This document shows, piece by piece, positions 17,819 through 26,362 of a DNA stretch of 64,000 nucleotides. Every line of letters begins with the position of its first letter. The stretch's first letter is position 1. Source of the stretch: an uncultured Nitrospira sp. (lineage in GTDB: Bacteria > Nitrospirota > Nitrospiria > Nitrospirales > Nitrospiraceae); the NCBI GenBank assembly GCA_902500785.1, contig CABVRW010000014.1, forward strand, positions 1 through 64,000, read 5' to 3'. The notes under the pieces are model-generated. The model saw only the letters and a program-made list of their open reading frames with translations. It was not told the origin of the DNA and did not search any database. The position numbers and the translations under genes are program-made.

Positions 17819-18940
17819 TTAAATTTGTCCGCCAGCGAGAGAGTCCTGCGTGCCGACGAGCGGCGGCCTGGTGACTGCCGCCTGTTCTATTGCCGCGCCT
17901 CTGGGCCGGTCGAGTGTCAGCAACATCACCCCGAGCACGACCATGAGAGTCAAACTCGAAAACAGCAATGCATAGCCCGCGATAAACATCAACGCCAGGC
18001 CATATCCCGCAAGCCGTCCCATCGTCACGAGCCTGATCACGGTGTAGGACCAGCAAAGCAGACCTGCGACATAAAAGGCGAAGGGCAGGTAAAAGGTATA
18101 CCCCATACCCATCTGAAAGATCCAGCTGATGCCTTCCCCGGCCTTCCGGATGGAATTGGCCAACACCGGGTTGTAGAGGACCAAAAAATAATCCATGAAC
18201 AGCAAGCCGAAGAACAGCACTGCGGAGACAGCCCCGAACCAAATCGCACGCCGGCGTTGCTGTCGATTCCTGGTGCGAAACGACACTCCACGCCCATAGG
18301 CCCAAAACACCAGAATACTGGCGAGCACCATCAACGCTTCGCCGAGACGATTGGCTTCATACACAAAAGGCGGTGCCGCAATCACCCCCATCCACCCGTA
18401 GGTGGTGGAAAAAATCTGATAGTAGAGCCACCCGGAAATACCGAAATAATAGACCGCTCCCATGACTCGTTTCGACCACTCCTGCTGCTGGGACAGATAC
18501 TCGAGCATCAACGCGGTGAGGGCGACGAGAGTGACGACATTGTATGCGATGGCGCCCAGCATGGCCGGTGGAACAATCAGGAACGCAACCGTGAGAATCA
18601 ACTGGAGCGCCACACTAGGAATGGTGACGGCATTAAATCCCGTGAGCCCCTTGGCACGACCCCTATTCACCAACAGCACCACCAGAGCAAGGAACACAAA
18701 AATGGCTACGACGTTGAGCAGGGCAAAGCCGACGGACGTCAGCAACTGAAAGACCGTCCCGACCCACTCATGCTGAGCCGCAATCTTGCTGATATGCATG
18801 CCGAGCCGAGAGACCAGCCGATACAGGACAAGTTCGAAGAACCCGACGAACAACACCAGTTTGATGGTGTATTCGAACAGCAGTCCCTGATCTTCGACCC
18901 GTCCGGTTGACCGTTCGACTGTGGCGGCTACAGCAGACAT
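17819..18940 (-). CDS. Polytopic membrane protein of unknown function
   Basis: 373 residues with about nine or ten hydrophobic helices and no cysteine or CxxCH motifs. Charged loops include RTRNRQQRRRA. I recognise no family motif. The ATG at 18940 begins the hydrophilic stretch MSAVAATVERSTG; an in-frame start at 19027 would add an atypical Cys-rich extension, so the shorter form is preferred. Position between a radical SAM gene and a TPR gene suggests membership of the same operon. Confidence 0.65.
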   Translation of the reverse strand: MSAVAATVERSTGRVEDQGLLFEYTIKLVLFVGFFELVLYRLVSRLGMHISKIAAQHEWVGTVFQLLTSVGFALLNVVAIFVFLALVVLLVNRGRAKGLTGFNAVTIPSVALQLILTVAFLIVPPAMLGAIAYNVVTLVALTALMLEYLSQQQEWSKRVMGAVYYFGISGWLYYQIFSTTYGWMGVIAAPPFVYEANRLGEALMVLASILVFWAYGRGVSFRTRNRQQRRRAIWFGAVSAVLFFGLLFMDYFLVLYNPVLANSIRKAGEGISWIFQMGMGYTFYLPFAFYVAGLLCWSYTVIRLVTMGRLAGYGLALMFIAGYALLFSSLTLMVVLGVMLLTLDRPRGAAIEQAAVTRPPLVGTQDSLAGGQI

Positions 18941-19030
18941 CTCTGGCCCCCTGTGCAAAACGTTGATGATAATCCTCTGCCCACCAACGGTCAACGACGC
19001 AGGACATCGGTCCTGCTGGCGGCACAAATA

Positions 19031-20812
19031 CTAGGAACCGGTCGGTTGTGGGACTTGCAACGCTTGCGACTTGGCCCGGGCGATATATAGGAGCCCGTCG
19101 GCCATGGAATAGTTAAACGGCAATTCGCACACGACTTCACTGATCTTTTCGTATACCTGCTGATAGAGTTCCTCGGCCTGAGCAGGAGTCATGCCTTCTT
19201 GCACTTCGTAAAAGAATCCCAGGCTTAAGTCTTCTGTCGACGGCCGCATGATCCGCCGGATTCCATAACTGCCCGGATCGTTCATAATAGGCGCCTCTTT
19301 CTCCAGATCGAAGAGGCAAGGCTGGCAGGAGAACCCATACGACTCATTGAGCTTCTTATTCCCCACCACGAAGTTCATGGTATCGAGGGCTTCCTCTTCA
19401 CTCTCCGTGGGGAATCCAACGATCACATAGCAATGCACCGCAATGCCAAGATCGACGCAATCATCAACGATGCGGCGCACGGATTCCTGTTTGATGCCCT
19501 TTTTCATGAAATCCATGACCCGCTGATTAAACGACTCTAGCCCGAACACGATTTTCAAACATCCGGCGTCTCGCATCTGACCGAGCAATTCTCGCGTGAG
19601 ATTCTTTTCGAAACGCAATTCACACGTCCACTTCACATTCACTTGCCGATCGATCATTTGCTGGCAGAGACGCTTGGTGGGAGAGAGAGCAAAACACTCA
19701 TCGGTGAAGAAGAACGATTGCGCCCCGTAGCGCTCCTTCAACCAGACAAGATCGTCCACTGTCTTGCCAGGGTCGCGTTGACGAAAGTTTTGGTGATCGA
19801 GCGTAAGGGCGCAGAACGCGCAGTCCTTGTAGTAGCAACCGCGCGAAAACTGGACCGGCAGAACGGGCTCCGGAGACAGATAGCGATCGAGCGGAAAGCC
19901 GTCATAATTCGGCGCCGTGAGTTGATTGATATTTTCCGAGTAAAAGGGCTGATTGACCGTAATCTTGCCGTTCTGGCGATAGATCAGATTGGGGACCTTG
20001 CTGAAATCCCGTTTCCCATCCATCTGGTTCACAAGTTCGAGCAAGGCCGTTTCACCTTCAAACACGACAAAATCATCGACCAGATCGAACAACCATGGGC
20101 AGCGCCGCAGATTATCGACCAGCCGTGTGAAGATACTCCCACCAACGGTCACATGCAGTTCCGGCGCATGTTCCTTGATCAATCGACAGAGAGTGAGACC
20201 TGGAATAATTTGCGAGGTCGCTGTGATCGATACACCGATGAGATCCGGGCGGTCAGTCAGTAGAGAAGGCAACACATGTTCGCGGAATAGACTGATATAG
20301 GGATTCTGACCCTCATCCCGAATGGCTTTGATCAAATCTTTTGACGAGTAAATTGAATAGTCTCCGAACTGATTATCGACAACCGTCATTCTCGTTGGGA
20401 AATACAACGAAGACAGCACCTCAAGCCACTTGTCGATCAGAAAGAGACTGTTGCGGTAGGCCTCAATATCGTAGAACCCTTCACCCCGTAGCGTCTCCTT
20501 CGCCAATTCAATTCGCTCAAACAAATACGGAAATCGATCGAGCGACTCAATCACGCGAGCAAGTTGTTCAGCGCTCCCGGGGCCCTTCTCACCGGTTCGC
20601 TCTCGCTCAAGGCGTTGCTGTTTGTCCACCAGTTGCTGGTAGAGGCCATGAGCAAAGGATTGTGTAAGAACCTTATCTAACAACTCAATGCCGAGATCGC
20701 GTTGCGTGACGTTCTTGATTCCGGCCTGACTGAGAAATCCGGTCAGCGATGGGAGGCTCAAGTAAGGTTGAGATGGGTGCCACGTAGGAGGAAACAGGAG
20801 TGAAACTTTCAT
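19031..20812 (-). CDS. Cobalamin-binding-domain radical SAM protein
   Basis: 593 residues. The N-terminus (MKVSLLFPPTWHPSQPYLSLPSLTGFL) and the segment DLIGVSITATSQIIPGLTLCRLIKE...TVGGSIFT match the B12-binding Rossmann domain of class-B-type radical SAM enzymes. The cluster motif is SRGCYYKDCAFC with C326, C331 and C334, spaced CX4CX2C rather than the textbook CX3CX2C; this spacing occurs in some B12-radical SAM proteins. Later landmarks include WTCELRFEKNL and VFGLESFNQRVMDFMKKG. The substrate is unknown. There is no strong Shine-Dalgarno before the ATG. It heads the nine-gene run. Confidence 0.82.
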   Translation of the reverse strand: MKVSLLFPPTWHPSQPYLSLPSLTGFLSQAGIKNVTQRDLGIELLDKVLTQSFAHGLYQQLVDKQQRLERERTGEKGPGSAEQLARVIESLDRFPYLFERIELAKETLRGEGFYDIEAYRNSLFLIDKWLEVLSSLYFPTRMTVVDNQFGDYSIYSSKDLIKAIRDEGQNPYISLFREHVLPSLLTDRPDLIGVSITATSQIIPGLTLCRLIKEHAPELHVTVGGSIFTRLVDNLRRCPWLFDLVDDFVVFEGETALLELVNQMDGKRDFSKVPNLIYRQNGKITVNQPFYSENINQLTAPNYDGFPLDRYLSPEPVLPVQFSRGCYYKDCAFCALTLDHQNFRQRDPGKTVDDLVWLKERYGAQSFFFTDECFALSPTKRLCQQMIDRQVNVKWTCELRFEKNLTRELLGQMRDAGCLKIVFGLESFNQRVMDFMKKGIKQESVRRIVDDCVDLGIAVHCYVIVGFPTESEEEALDTMNFVVGNKKLNESYGFSCQPCLFDLEKEAPIMNDPGSYGIRRIMRPSTEDLSLGFFYEVQEGMTPAQAEELYQQVYEKISEVVCELPFNYSMADGLLYIARAKSQALQVPQPTGS

Positions 20813-20971
20813 AGGATTATCTTTATATTAAGCAGGAAAATCAGTATTTTCAGAAGAAAATAGGACCGTATCGGTTTATACACTCCGCTTCGGTCCGAAT
20901 GCAACCCTCACCCCTGACACGCAAAACATGTTGCCCTTGCTCGCCTTCATCTCGCGTCTCCACGAACGCAC

Positions 20972-21013
20972 AAAAGCCCCGAGTTATTGCCTTTGTCAGC
21001 AACAACTCGGGGC
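20972..21013 (-). terminator. Rho-independent terminator after the NxrC-like gene
   Basis: Arms 20976-20985 and 21004-21013 (GCCCCGAGTT/AACTCGGGGC). On the minus strand it is followed by TTTT (complement of 20972-20975). It ends the run that begins near 24,980 and separates it from the radical SAM operon. Confidence 0.75.
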
Positions 21014-21088
21014 CTTCATGTTACGAACCAAAACACTGTTCTCCTATTCCGATGTCGGAGCAGGATTGGCCGCTTCAGGCCACTAGGC

Positions 21089-22042
21089 TCACGGCATTTT
21101 CAACGTGAACCAGGTGGAGAGGGCCTTCATTCCGTTCCGTTCAATGTTGGAACCGTCCCATACCGCAAACGCGATGGGCACGGACGCTCCCGCCTTGAAC
21201 TGGGTATCGTTGGCATCGCCGGTCTCCAGCGGACGCTTCACGACTACACGCCAGGTCGGGCCGGTGTATCCACCGCCCTTGAGTGACCCGGACGGCTCCC
21301 ACACGCCATTGCCGATCACATCTTGATGGGCCTGGGTGGTCAAGGTGCTGAACCCGTTGGCATTCAGATCTTCGACGGAGCTGACGCGCAGGGTCGGATC
21401 AGACATGATGTTGCCTGACCAGATTCCTGAGTTGAATGGGCCAAGGCTCCGGCCGATACGATCAGGATAGGTGACTCCACCAGCCGGCTCTTCAAAATAG
21501 TAATCCCAGAAGATGCCGGGGTATTGGTCATCCACGTCCCACATCCCAGCGCTGTCCTTGCCAAGATCCTTCTGCCACTCTGCGTTCCAACGCCAGATAT
21601 TGACCGTTCCACCAGACTGTCCCATACACTGGAACGGCGGAGCTCCAGCAGTGTTGACCGGGAACATAACGGCTGCTTGGTCGCGAAAATCTTGCGGACC
21701 GATCGCCGTGTCGTTCTTGGTCTGGTCGCTCCAATCAAGGCGTAACCCCAAATCCTTCCCATTGCTGACCGCCTTCACAAACACCGACTTCACCGAAATG
21801 TTCGGATGCATCGGCGTCGTGATGGTTTGGCCGCTCAGTGGGATGATGACACCTGGAACTCCTTCCCAGATGGGGTTTGCACCGTCCATCGGGATTGCCC
21901 CCTTGATCGCCTTCACGGGAATGGTCACCGGTTGGCTGACCGCGAGAGGCACCTGCCCGATCGTCAACATAATGCCGACGATCAGCGCAGAGAACAGAAT
22001 GCCAAACACCAAACGCTTATTGCGTGTCTGCACCAGTCTCAT
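21089..22042 (-). CDS. NXR-gamma-like heme b-binding protein (EBDH gamma family), copy 1
   Basis: 317 residues: N-terminal signal helix (about 10-37, MRLVQTRNKRLVFGILFSALIVGIML), then a gamma-type heme domain. Landmarks are VKAVSNGKDLGLRLDWSDQTKND, PFQCMGQ (candidate Met heme ligand), IWRWNAEWQKDLG, SSVEDLNANGFSTLTTQ, WRVVVKRPLETGD, FAVWDGSNIERNGMKALSTWFTL (Lys candidate). GAGGAGGG eight bases before ATG 22042 fixes the start. In NXR-like enzymes this subunit passes electrons from the iron-sulfur beta subunit to cytochrome c. The TorD-type gene immediately upstream supports this assignment. Confidence 0.82.
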   Translation of the reverse strand: MRLVQTRNKRLVFGILFSALIVGIMLTIGQVPLAVSQPVTIPVKAIKGAIPMDGANPIWEGVPGVIIPLSGQTITTPMHPNISVKSVFVKAVSNGKDLGLRLDWSDQTKNDTAIGPQDFRDQAAVMFPVNTAGAPPFQCMGQSGGTVNIWRWNAEWQKDLGKDSAGMWDVDDQYPGIFWDYYFEEPAGGVTYPDRIGRSLGPFNSGIWSGNIMSDPTLRVSSVEDLNANGFSTLTTQAHQDVIGNGVWEPSGSLKGGGYTGPTWRVVVKRPLETGDANDTQFKAGASVPIAFAVWDGSNIERNGMKALSTWFTLKMP

Positions 22043-22141
22043 TGCGTATGCCCTCCTCTGAAAGATTAATAAGAAAAAGAACTGGGAACGTATAACGTCT
22101 ACCAAAACCCGAATACTGCACTGCCCGCAAACCGAGAGCTC

Positions 22142-23119
22142 CTACGCAGTCCCGACGGGGCCCTCGCTCTTCTCGCCGTCCTTCTCTTTCGTCTTTTGGT
22201 CCATGAAGGACTCCGCGCCGACTTCACTCAGCAACATGCTGAGCTCATTCCCCTTGTCCTGCGCCCCGCACTCGTAGGTTTGACCTTCCGGAGCATTGAA
22301 GGTAGCTGGTCTATAGTCCGCCTCAGAGTACGGCTGCACAGTTACTCCGAGGAAGGCGACCTCAAAATCCATCCATTCCGACATACAGTCGGCAATGAGC
22401 TTGAATAAACCAGTATCAGCCTTCTTCGATAACATCCGGCAAAATAATGGCACCCATCGGCCAATGTGGTTCTTGATGAATTTCTTTTGCGCATCGACCA
22501 CGATCTCGGTCTTGTCGATCCCGTCATGGCAGCGGGAATACGACTCTTTATAAGTCAGAAAATGCATGAATTCGAGTTCAACGCTCAGATGATCCAGCCG
22601 CTCATGAACGTCCTTGGAAAGCTCAACCCCGAATGCCTTATAAAACCCGGCGATGTCGCCCATGACGTGGGATTGGGCAAAGACGTGATCGTTCCCGAAC
22701 AGCGTCTCGTACGGCGGACAATCCAGCGTGATCACATTGGTGAACACCCTCCGATGTTCCGTCTGAAGGTCCCCGATCTGCCAGTTGACGCACTCAGCCG
22801 AAATCAGCTTCTCGATCTGGTCGAACTGCTTCTTCATCAGGGCGATTTTCTGATTTGCTCGATCGCCTCCGATGCCATCGAGCGCGGTGCGCAATCCGTC
22901 CAAGGCGGTTCGTCCGTCTTCGACGAATTCACCGCATTGCAGATAATCCAAAAATTCTTCGTCCTCCGGATACAACAAACTCCAGGAGAACAAGAGATAT
23001 ATTTTGCTGCGATTGAGAGCGCGTTCGACGGCCGGCGAATCTTTTATCGCGACCGCCTTCGAAGAAGCAATTGCGGTGGAGGACGGGGAGGTGGGCTGCA
23101 CGACTTGTTTCGATGTCAT
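22142..23119 (-). CDS. TorD/DmsD-type molybdoenzyme chaperone
   Basis: 325 residues. The centre is all-helical with TorD landmarks: RSKIYLLFSWSLLYPEDEEFLDYLQ, LQTEHRRVFTNV, CPPYETLFG, MGDIAGFYKAFGVEL, DHLSVELEFMHFLTYKES and FIKNHIGRWVPLFC. These proteins hold the Tat signal or the apo-form of a molybdopterin enzyme until cofactor insertion. The N-terminal 30 residues and the C-terminal tail (GEKSEGPVGTA) look disordered. It lies between a heme-b gamma subunit and a multi-cluster ferredoxin, in keeping with NXR-type maturation. Confidence 0.88.
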   Translation of the reverse strand: MTSKQVVQPTSPSSTAIASSKAVAIKDSPAVERALNRSKIYLLFSWSLLYPEDEEFLDYLQCGEFVEDGRTALDGLRTALDGIGGDRANQKIALMKKQFDQIEKLISAECVNWQIGDLQTEHRRVFTNVITLDCPPYETLFGNDHVFAQSHVMGDIAGFYKAFGVELSKDVHERLDHLSVELEFMHFLTYKESYSRCHDGIDKTEIVVDAQKKFIKNHIGRWVPLFCRMLSKKADTGLFKLIADCMSEWMDFEVAFLGVTVQPYSEADYRPATFNAPEGQTYECGAQDKGNELSMLLSEVGAESFMDQKTKEKDGEKSEGPVGTA

Positions 23120-23140
23120 ACGTAATCTTGCTCCTCACCT

Positions 23141-23178
23141 CAACATGTTGCGCATTTTTTTCGCACACTACGCAACAT
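23141..23178. promoter_or_regulatory. Inverted repeat upstream of the TorD-type gene
   Basis: ATGTTGCG at 23145-23152 and CGCAACAT at 23171-23178 form 8-bp arms 18 bases apart. The left arm overlaps a perfect 10-base palindrome CAACATGTTG (23141-23150). It lies 22-59 bases before the TorD start, where an operator would be expected; no regulator can be named. Confidence 0.4.
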
Positions 23179-23329
23179 CTGAGTCCTGCGGCACAGGAGG
23201 CGTATGATAGGTAAAGGAGGGAGGGATGTCAAGCCTGAACTCTCTCCCCTTTGCCGTCGCCACCCGTGTCGACGTTTCACTATTCAGCATGAGATTTCAC
23301 ATCCTGAACCGACTGGACACAGCATGAAT

Positions 23330-23935
23330 TCAGTAGCCCACATTGCCGGCCGACAGGTTTCGCGCCGGTGTCACTTTGATCGCGATACGATCATTGACGG
23401 TCTTGCAAATCTGCTCGCACATTCCACATCCGACACAACGCTCATGAGCCACCATGAGATTGAGCGCGTGAAAATCCATCGAGAGCGCCTCAACGGGGCA
23501 TTTCGACACACAGGCATGACAGCCCTGGCTTGCGGTGCAGACGCGATGCGACACCGTCGCCAGCCCCATACGCACGTTGAAATAATCAACAACCGGCAGG
23601 AGCGCCTCCGTCGCACAGGCGGCGATACAGGGCAAATCGTCGCATAATTCGCAGGCGACCTGATTCGAAAAAATTACCGGCGTACCGTTCGACACATCAC
23701 TGACGATCGCTCCCGGTGGACAGGCTTTCATGCAATCACTGCAACGCGTGCATCGTTCGAGGAACAGTGATTCGTCGGCTGCGCCAGGAGGGCGCAGCCA
23801 GTCTGCCCGGACAGGCGGCGCCGGTTGCGCGCGGGGCGCGTCCTTGTGAGCCGCAAATTCCCGCGCTGCCTTCGCCACCGAAACGACGGAGTCCTTCAGA
23901 AAATCACGACGCCCGTATGTTGGATCGGCGGCCAC
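23330..23935 (-). CDS. Tat-exported ferredoxin with four [4Fe-4S] clusters (NapG/MauM-like)
   Basis: 201 residues. GRRDFLKDSVVSVAKAA near residue 8 is a twin-arginine motif with a short h-region. Cysteine groups follow: CTRCSDCMKACP, CELCDDLPCIAACA, CTASQGCHACVSKCP, CVGCGMCEQICK, which should bind four [4Fe-4S] clusters. This is the NapG/MauM pattern of periplasmic ferredoxins that feed molybdoenzymes. It starts 13 bases after the HExxH gene stops, so both are probably one transcript with the TorD-type gene downstream. Confidence 0.88.
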   Translation of the reverse strand: MAADPTYGRRDFLKDSVVSVAKAAREFAAHKDAPRAQPAPPVRADWLRPPGAADESLFLERCTRCSDCMKACPPGAIVSDVSNGTPVIFSNQVACELCDDLPCIAACATEALLPVVDYFNVRMGLATVSHRVCTASQGCHACVSKCPVEALSMDFHALNLMVAHERCVGCGMCEQICKTVNDRIAIKVTPARNLSAGNVGY

Positions 23936-23948
23936 GATGCACCCCGTA

Positions 23949-24980
23949 CTACATCACACCATCGGCACGCAACTTATACACTTCCACGCAACGATCACAA
24001 GCCCCGTACTCGACATCCCACCCCGGATGATTCTCGCGGATGAAGTCCAAAATATATTTCTCCAGCTTGGTCTCCATGTCTTCCACCCACGTATAGGTGG
24101 GGAACCGACAGAGCGGACAAGGAAACCCCGGCATGAGCATCACCTTGTTGGTAGTCTCCGGAATCTCTCCGCCCTCGATATCCACGGCGTGATCCAAGAT
24201 TCGCAGAGTGTCGGTCGCCATCTCTACCAATTCGGAATGGGTAAAATAGCTTGTCTGCCACAAGCCTTCAAACACTGATTTCAACTGGGCCGGGGGAATT
24301 TTTCGATACCACGACCGAAACTCCTTGAATCGGTCTTCTTTTTGGAGCATCGGCTCCTTCCCTGTGGCAATCAACCGGCTATCGACACTGATATTCCAGA
24401 GAATGCGGTAGCGGTGCAGAATGAGGGTTTCTTCTCCCGGGTTCTGCCCGACCCTCGTATCGGGATCGTAGCCGAATGCCGGATCGAGCATGTCATGGAT
24501 ATGCATGAGCTCGTGACGACAATACCGCGTCAGGGCCGGATCGTAAAATCGGCGCGGAATCAGCTTGATACCAACCCCCTTCAGCCCCTTCTCCTCGAAC
24601 TGCTTCGCCAAATCGTGCTCGACGGAACCCCATTTGCGAAGCACGTCGACCCCTTCCTGATCTTCCTTCAGCACTCCCTTGACCAAGACGATTCCGACCC
24701 GCTGCTTGAGTTCAGGAAATTCATTGAACGCGTCGCGGATGATATCGGAGAAACCCCAAATCCCGAACAAGTACTGATACAGCTTCTTGAATTCCGCTTC
24801 GCGGTCATCGAGCGTGAACTTCTCATAAATCGGATCGGCCAATTCGTGAAACTCTTTGTAGTAGGTCGGATCTCCTTCCCGCTCCGTTTTTTCAATAAAA
24901 GAGTCGATGACTTCCTGCAGTAAGGCCGGCTGAAAACGGATCTCCATCGACGACTTGGATACTTCTATTCCGGTTGCCAT
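23949..24980 (-). CDS. HExxH-motif protein of unknown function
   Basis: 343 residues, soluble, no signal peptide. RYCRHELMHIHDMLDPAFGYD contains a textbook HExxH (H156-E157-x-x-H160) as in zinc metallopeptidases, with possible further ligands (H162, D163). Two CxxC pairs lie near the C-terminus (CPLC, CDRC), enough for a zinc ribbon. I do not recognise a family. Gene order (HExxH protein, Tat ferredoxin, TorD chaperone, gamma-like subunit) suggests a role in processing or maturing an exported redox enzyme, but this is inference. Confidence 0.7.
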   Translation of the reverse strand: MATGIEVSKSSMEIRFQPALLQEVIDSFIEKTEREGDPTYYKEFHELADPIYEKFTLDDREAEFKKLYQYLFGIWGFSDIIRDAFNEFPELKQRVGIVLVKGVLKEDQEGVDVLRKWGSVEHDLAKQFEEKGLKGVGIKLIPRRFYDPALTRYCRHELMHIHDMLDPAFGYDPDTRVGQNPGEETLILHRYRILWNISVDSRLIATGKEPMLQKEDRFKEFRSWYRKIPPAQLKSVFEGLWQTSYFTHSELVEMATDTLRILDHAVDIEGGEIPETTNKVMLMPGFPCPLCRFPTYTWVEDMETKLEKYILDFIRENHPGWDVEYGACDRCVEVYKLRADGVM

Positions 24981-25035
24981 AAGACCTCACATGTTCTGGT
25001 TCATTGAAGGGATGAAACCCGCGCGAGTGCTGAGC

Positions 25036-25065
25036 TTGACTTGATCCCGGTCCTTCTCTTACGAT
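25036..25065 (+). promoter_or_regulatory. Possible promoter of the WD40 gene
   Basis: TTGACT at 25036-25041, 18-base spacer, TACGAT at 25060-25065. A start near 25072 would give a leader of about 105 bases that contains the inverted repeat at 25094-25123. Confidence 0.4.
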
Positions 25066-25093
25066 CATCGAAACGACGGCTGATTATACAAAC

Positions 25094-25123
25094 CCCTCAA
25101 CGATTTTTGCAAACCGTTGAGGG
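25094..25123. repeat. 9-bp inverted repeat in the WD40 leader
   Basis: CCCTCAACG (25094-25102) and CGTTGAGGG (25115-25123) with a 12-base loop ATTTTTGCAAAC. It lies in the leader 54 bases before the start codon; it could be a leader hairpin or an operator. Confidence 0.4.
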
Positions 25124-25176
25124 TCGGCCGGGGCTTGATGGCCCCCGCTCAGAACAGGGACGAGGCACACACTTAT

Positions 25177-26286
25177 ATGAGCAATCAAACCACCGCGCCC
25201 CCGACCGCGCCAACCGATGGGCCTGTGACCAGCCAGAGCGGAAGCGCTCAGACCGCGCCTGCTGTCAATCATTTGGAGTATTGGAAAGCAGGGTTGCGTG
25301 AGCTCAAAACTTTTCGAGGACATTCTCACGGAGTGTGGTCCGTCGCCTACGCTCCCGATGGCCAGACGATTGTCAGTGGCGGCGTCGATCGCTACGTCAG
25401 GATCTGGGACATCGAGACAGGCCGGCTCCTGCGTTCCCTGCGTGGGCACACTGCCGATATCCGCGCCCTCGTGTTCACGCCAGATGGGCGCACGCTGGCC
25501 TCGGGCAGCGAAGATCGGACGATCCGTCTCTGGAATCCTAAGACCGGGGAACCGACCAAACTCTTGTTCACACGCTACGACCACAATGTCTGCAGCCTGT
25601 CATTATCCCCCGACGGTCTCATGTTGGCCCGCGGCAGCCACAATAAGGACATCAAGATCTGGGAAGTGACGACCGGGACCGACCTCATGACGTTGCTGGG
25701 AAAGGATCAATACGATCACCATTGGTCTGTCTGTGTGGCATTTTCCCCTGACGGCATGCATCTCGCCAGCGGGTCCGACATCGGCAAGATCAGAATTTGG
25801 GAGGTGCTGCCAAGCGGCGAGGAAAAGATTCTGCACAATGGCCATTGGGAAGAAACGGCTGAAGACTCGACCGAGACCCGCGGCTTCTTTATTGAAGACG
25901 ACGGAGGATTCCAAAAACCTATGGAATTCTGGGTCGGGGCAATGGTCTTCACGCCGGATGCAAAACTCCTGATCACCGGCAGCCGTGACAACACCATTCG
26001 CTTCTTTGAAATGCCGACGATGAACGAACTCCGCGTCCTACGTGGGCACAACGGCTGGGTCCGGTCGTTGGTCGTCTCGCCGGATGGAAAAGTACTCATC
26101 AGTTCAGGCGACGACAACACGATCCGATTCTGGGATATCGCTACGGGCCGAAATTTCAGGACCGACAAGACCCATGGCGGAGCGGTACGCGGTATCGCCC
26201 TCTCTCCGGACGGATTACGCCTGGCCAGTGCATCCTGGGATCGCACCGTGAAGTTGTGGGAAGGCGGGGCGGAGCCGGCCGAGTAA
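25177..26286 (+). CDS. WD40-repeat protein, seven-bladed propeller
   Basis: 369 residues. Seven WD40 units can be counted; typical ones read GHSHGVWSVAYAPDGQTIVS, GHTADIRALVFTPDGRTLAS and GHNGWVRSLVVSPDGKVLIS, each ending in a [VI]-[RK]-[IFL]-W-D/E strand. The number fits a closed propeller. Between blades 4 and 5 there is a longer acidic insert (HWEETAEDSTETRGFFIEDDGG). No signal peptide. Such proteins are protein-interaction platforms; no partner is evident. It stands alone on the plus strand. Confidence 0.85.
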   Translation: MSNQTTAPPTAPTDGPVTSQSGSAQTAPAVNHLEYWKAGLRELKTFRGHSHGVWSVAYAPDGQTIVSGGVDRYVRIWDIETGRLLRSLRGHTADIRALVFTPDGRTLASGSEDRTIRLWNPKTGEPTKLLFTRYDHNVCSLSLSPDGLMLARGSHNKDIKIWEVTTGTDLMTLLGKDQYDHHWSVCVAFSPDGMHLASGSDIGKIRIWEVLPSGEEKILHNGHWEETAEDSTETRGFFIEDDGGFQKPMEFWVGAMVFTPDAKLLITGSRDNTIRFFEMPTMNELRVLRGHNGWVRSLVVSPDGKVLISSGDDNTIRFWDIATGRNFRTDKTHGGAVRGIALSPDGLRLASASWDRTVKLWEGGAEPAE

Positions 26287-26362
26287 CGTTTACCATACGC
26301 ACCGAGTGCGATGCATCAGTTCGCGCAATGCGGCCACGCCGAAGGCCTTGTTGAACATCTCG

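Noticed and set aside
17825-18910. Long plus-strand open frame of 361 codons
   Set aside because: Antisense to a polytopic membrane gene; translation is rich in His, Gln, Arg and Asp as expected from the reverse of hydrophobic codons.
11000-25000. Complete NXR (nxrA/nxrB) locus
   Set aside because: Gamma-type subunits, chaperone and ferredoxin are here, but no molybdopterin catalytic subunit or four-cluster beta subunit is encoded in the window.
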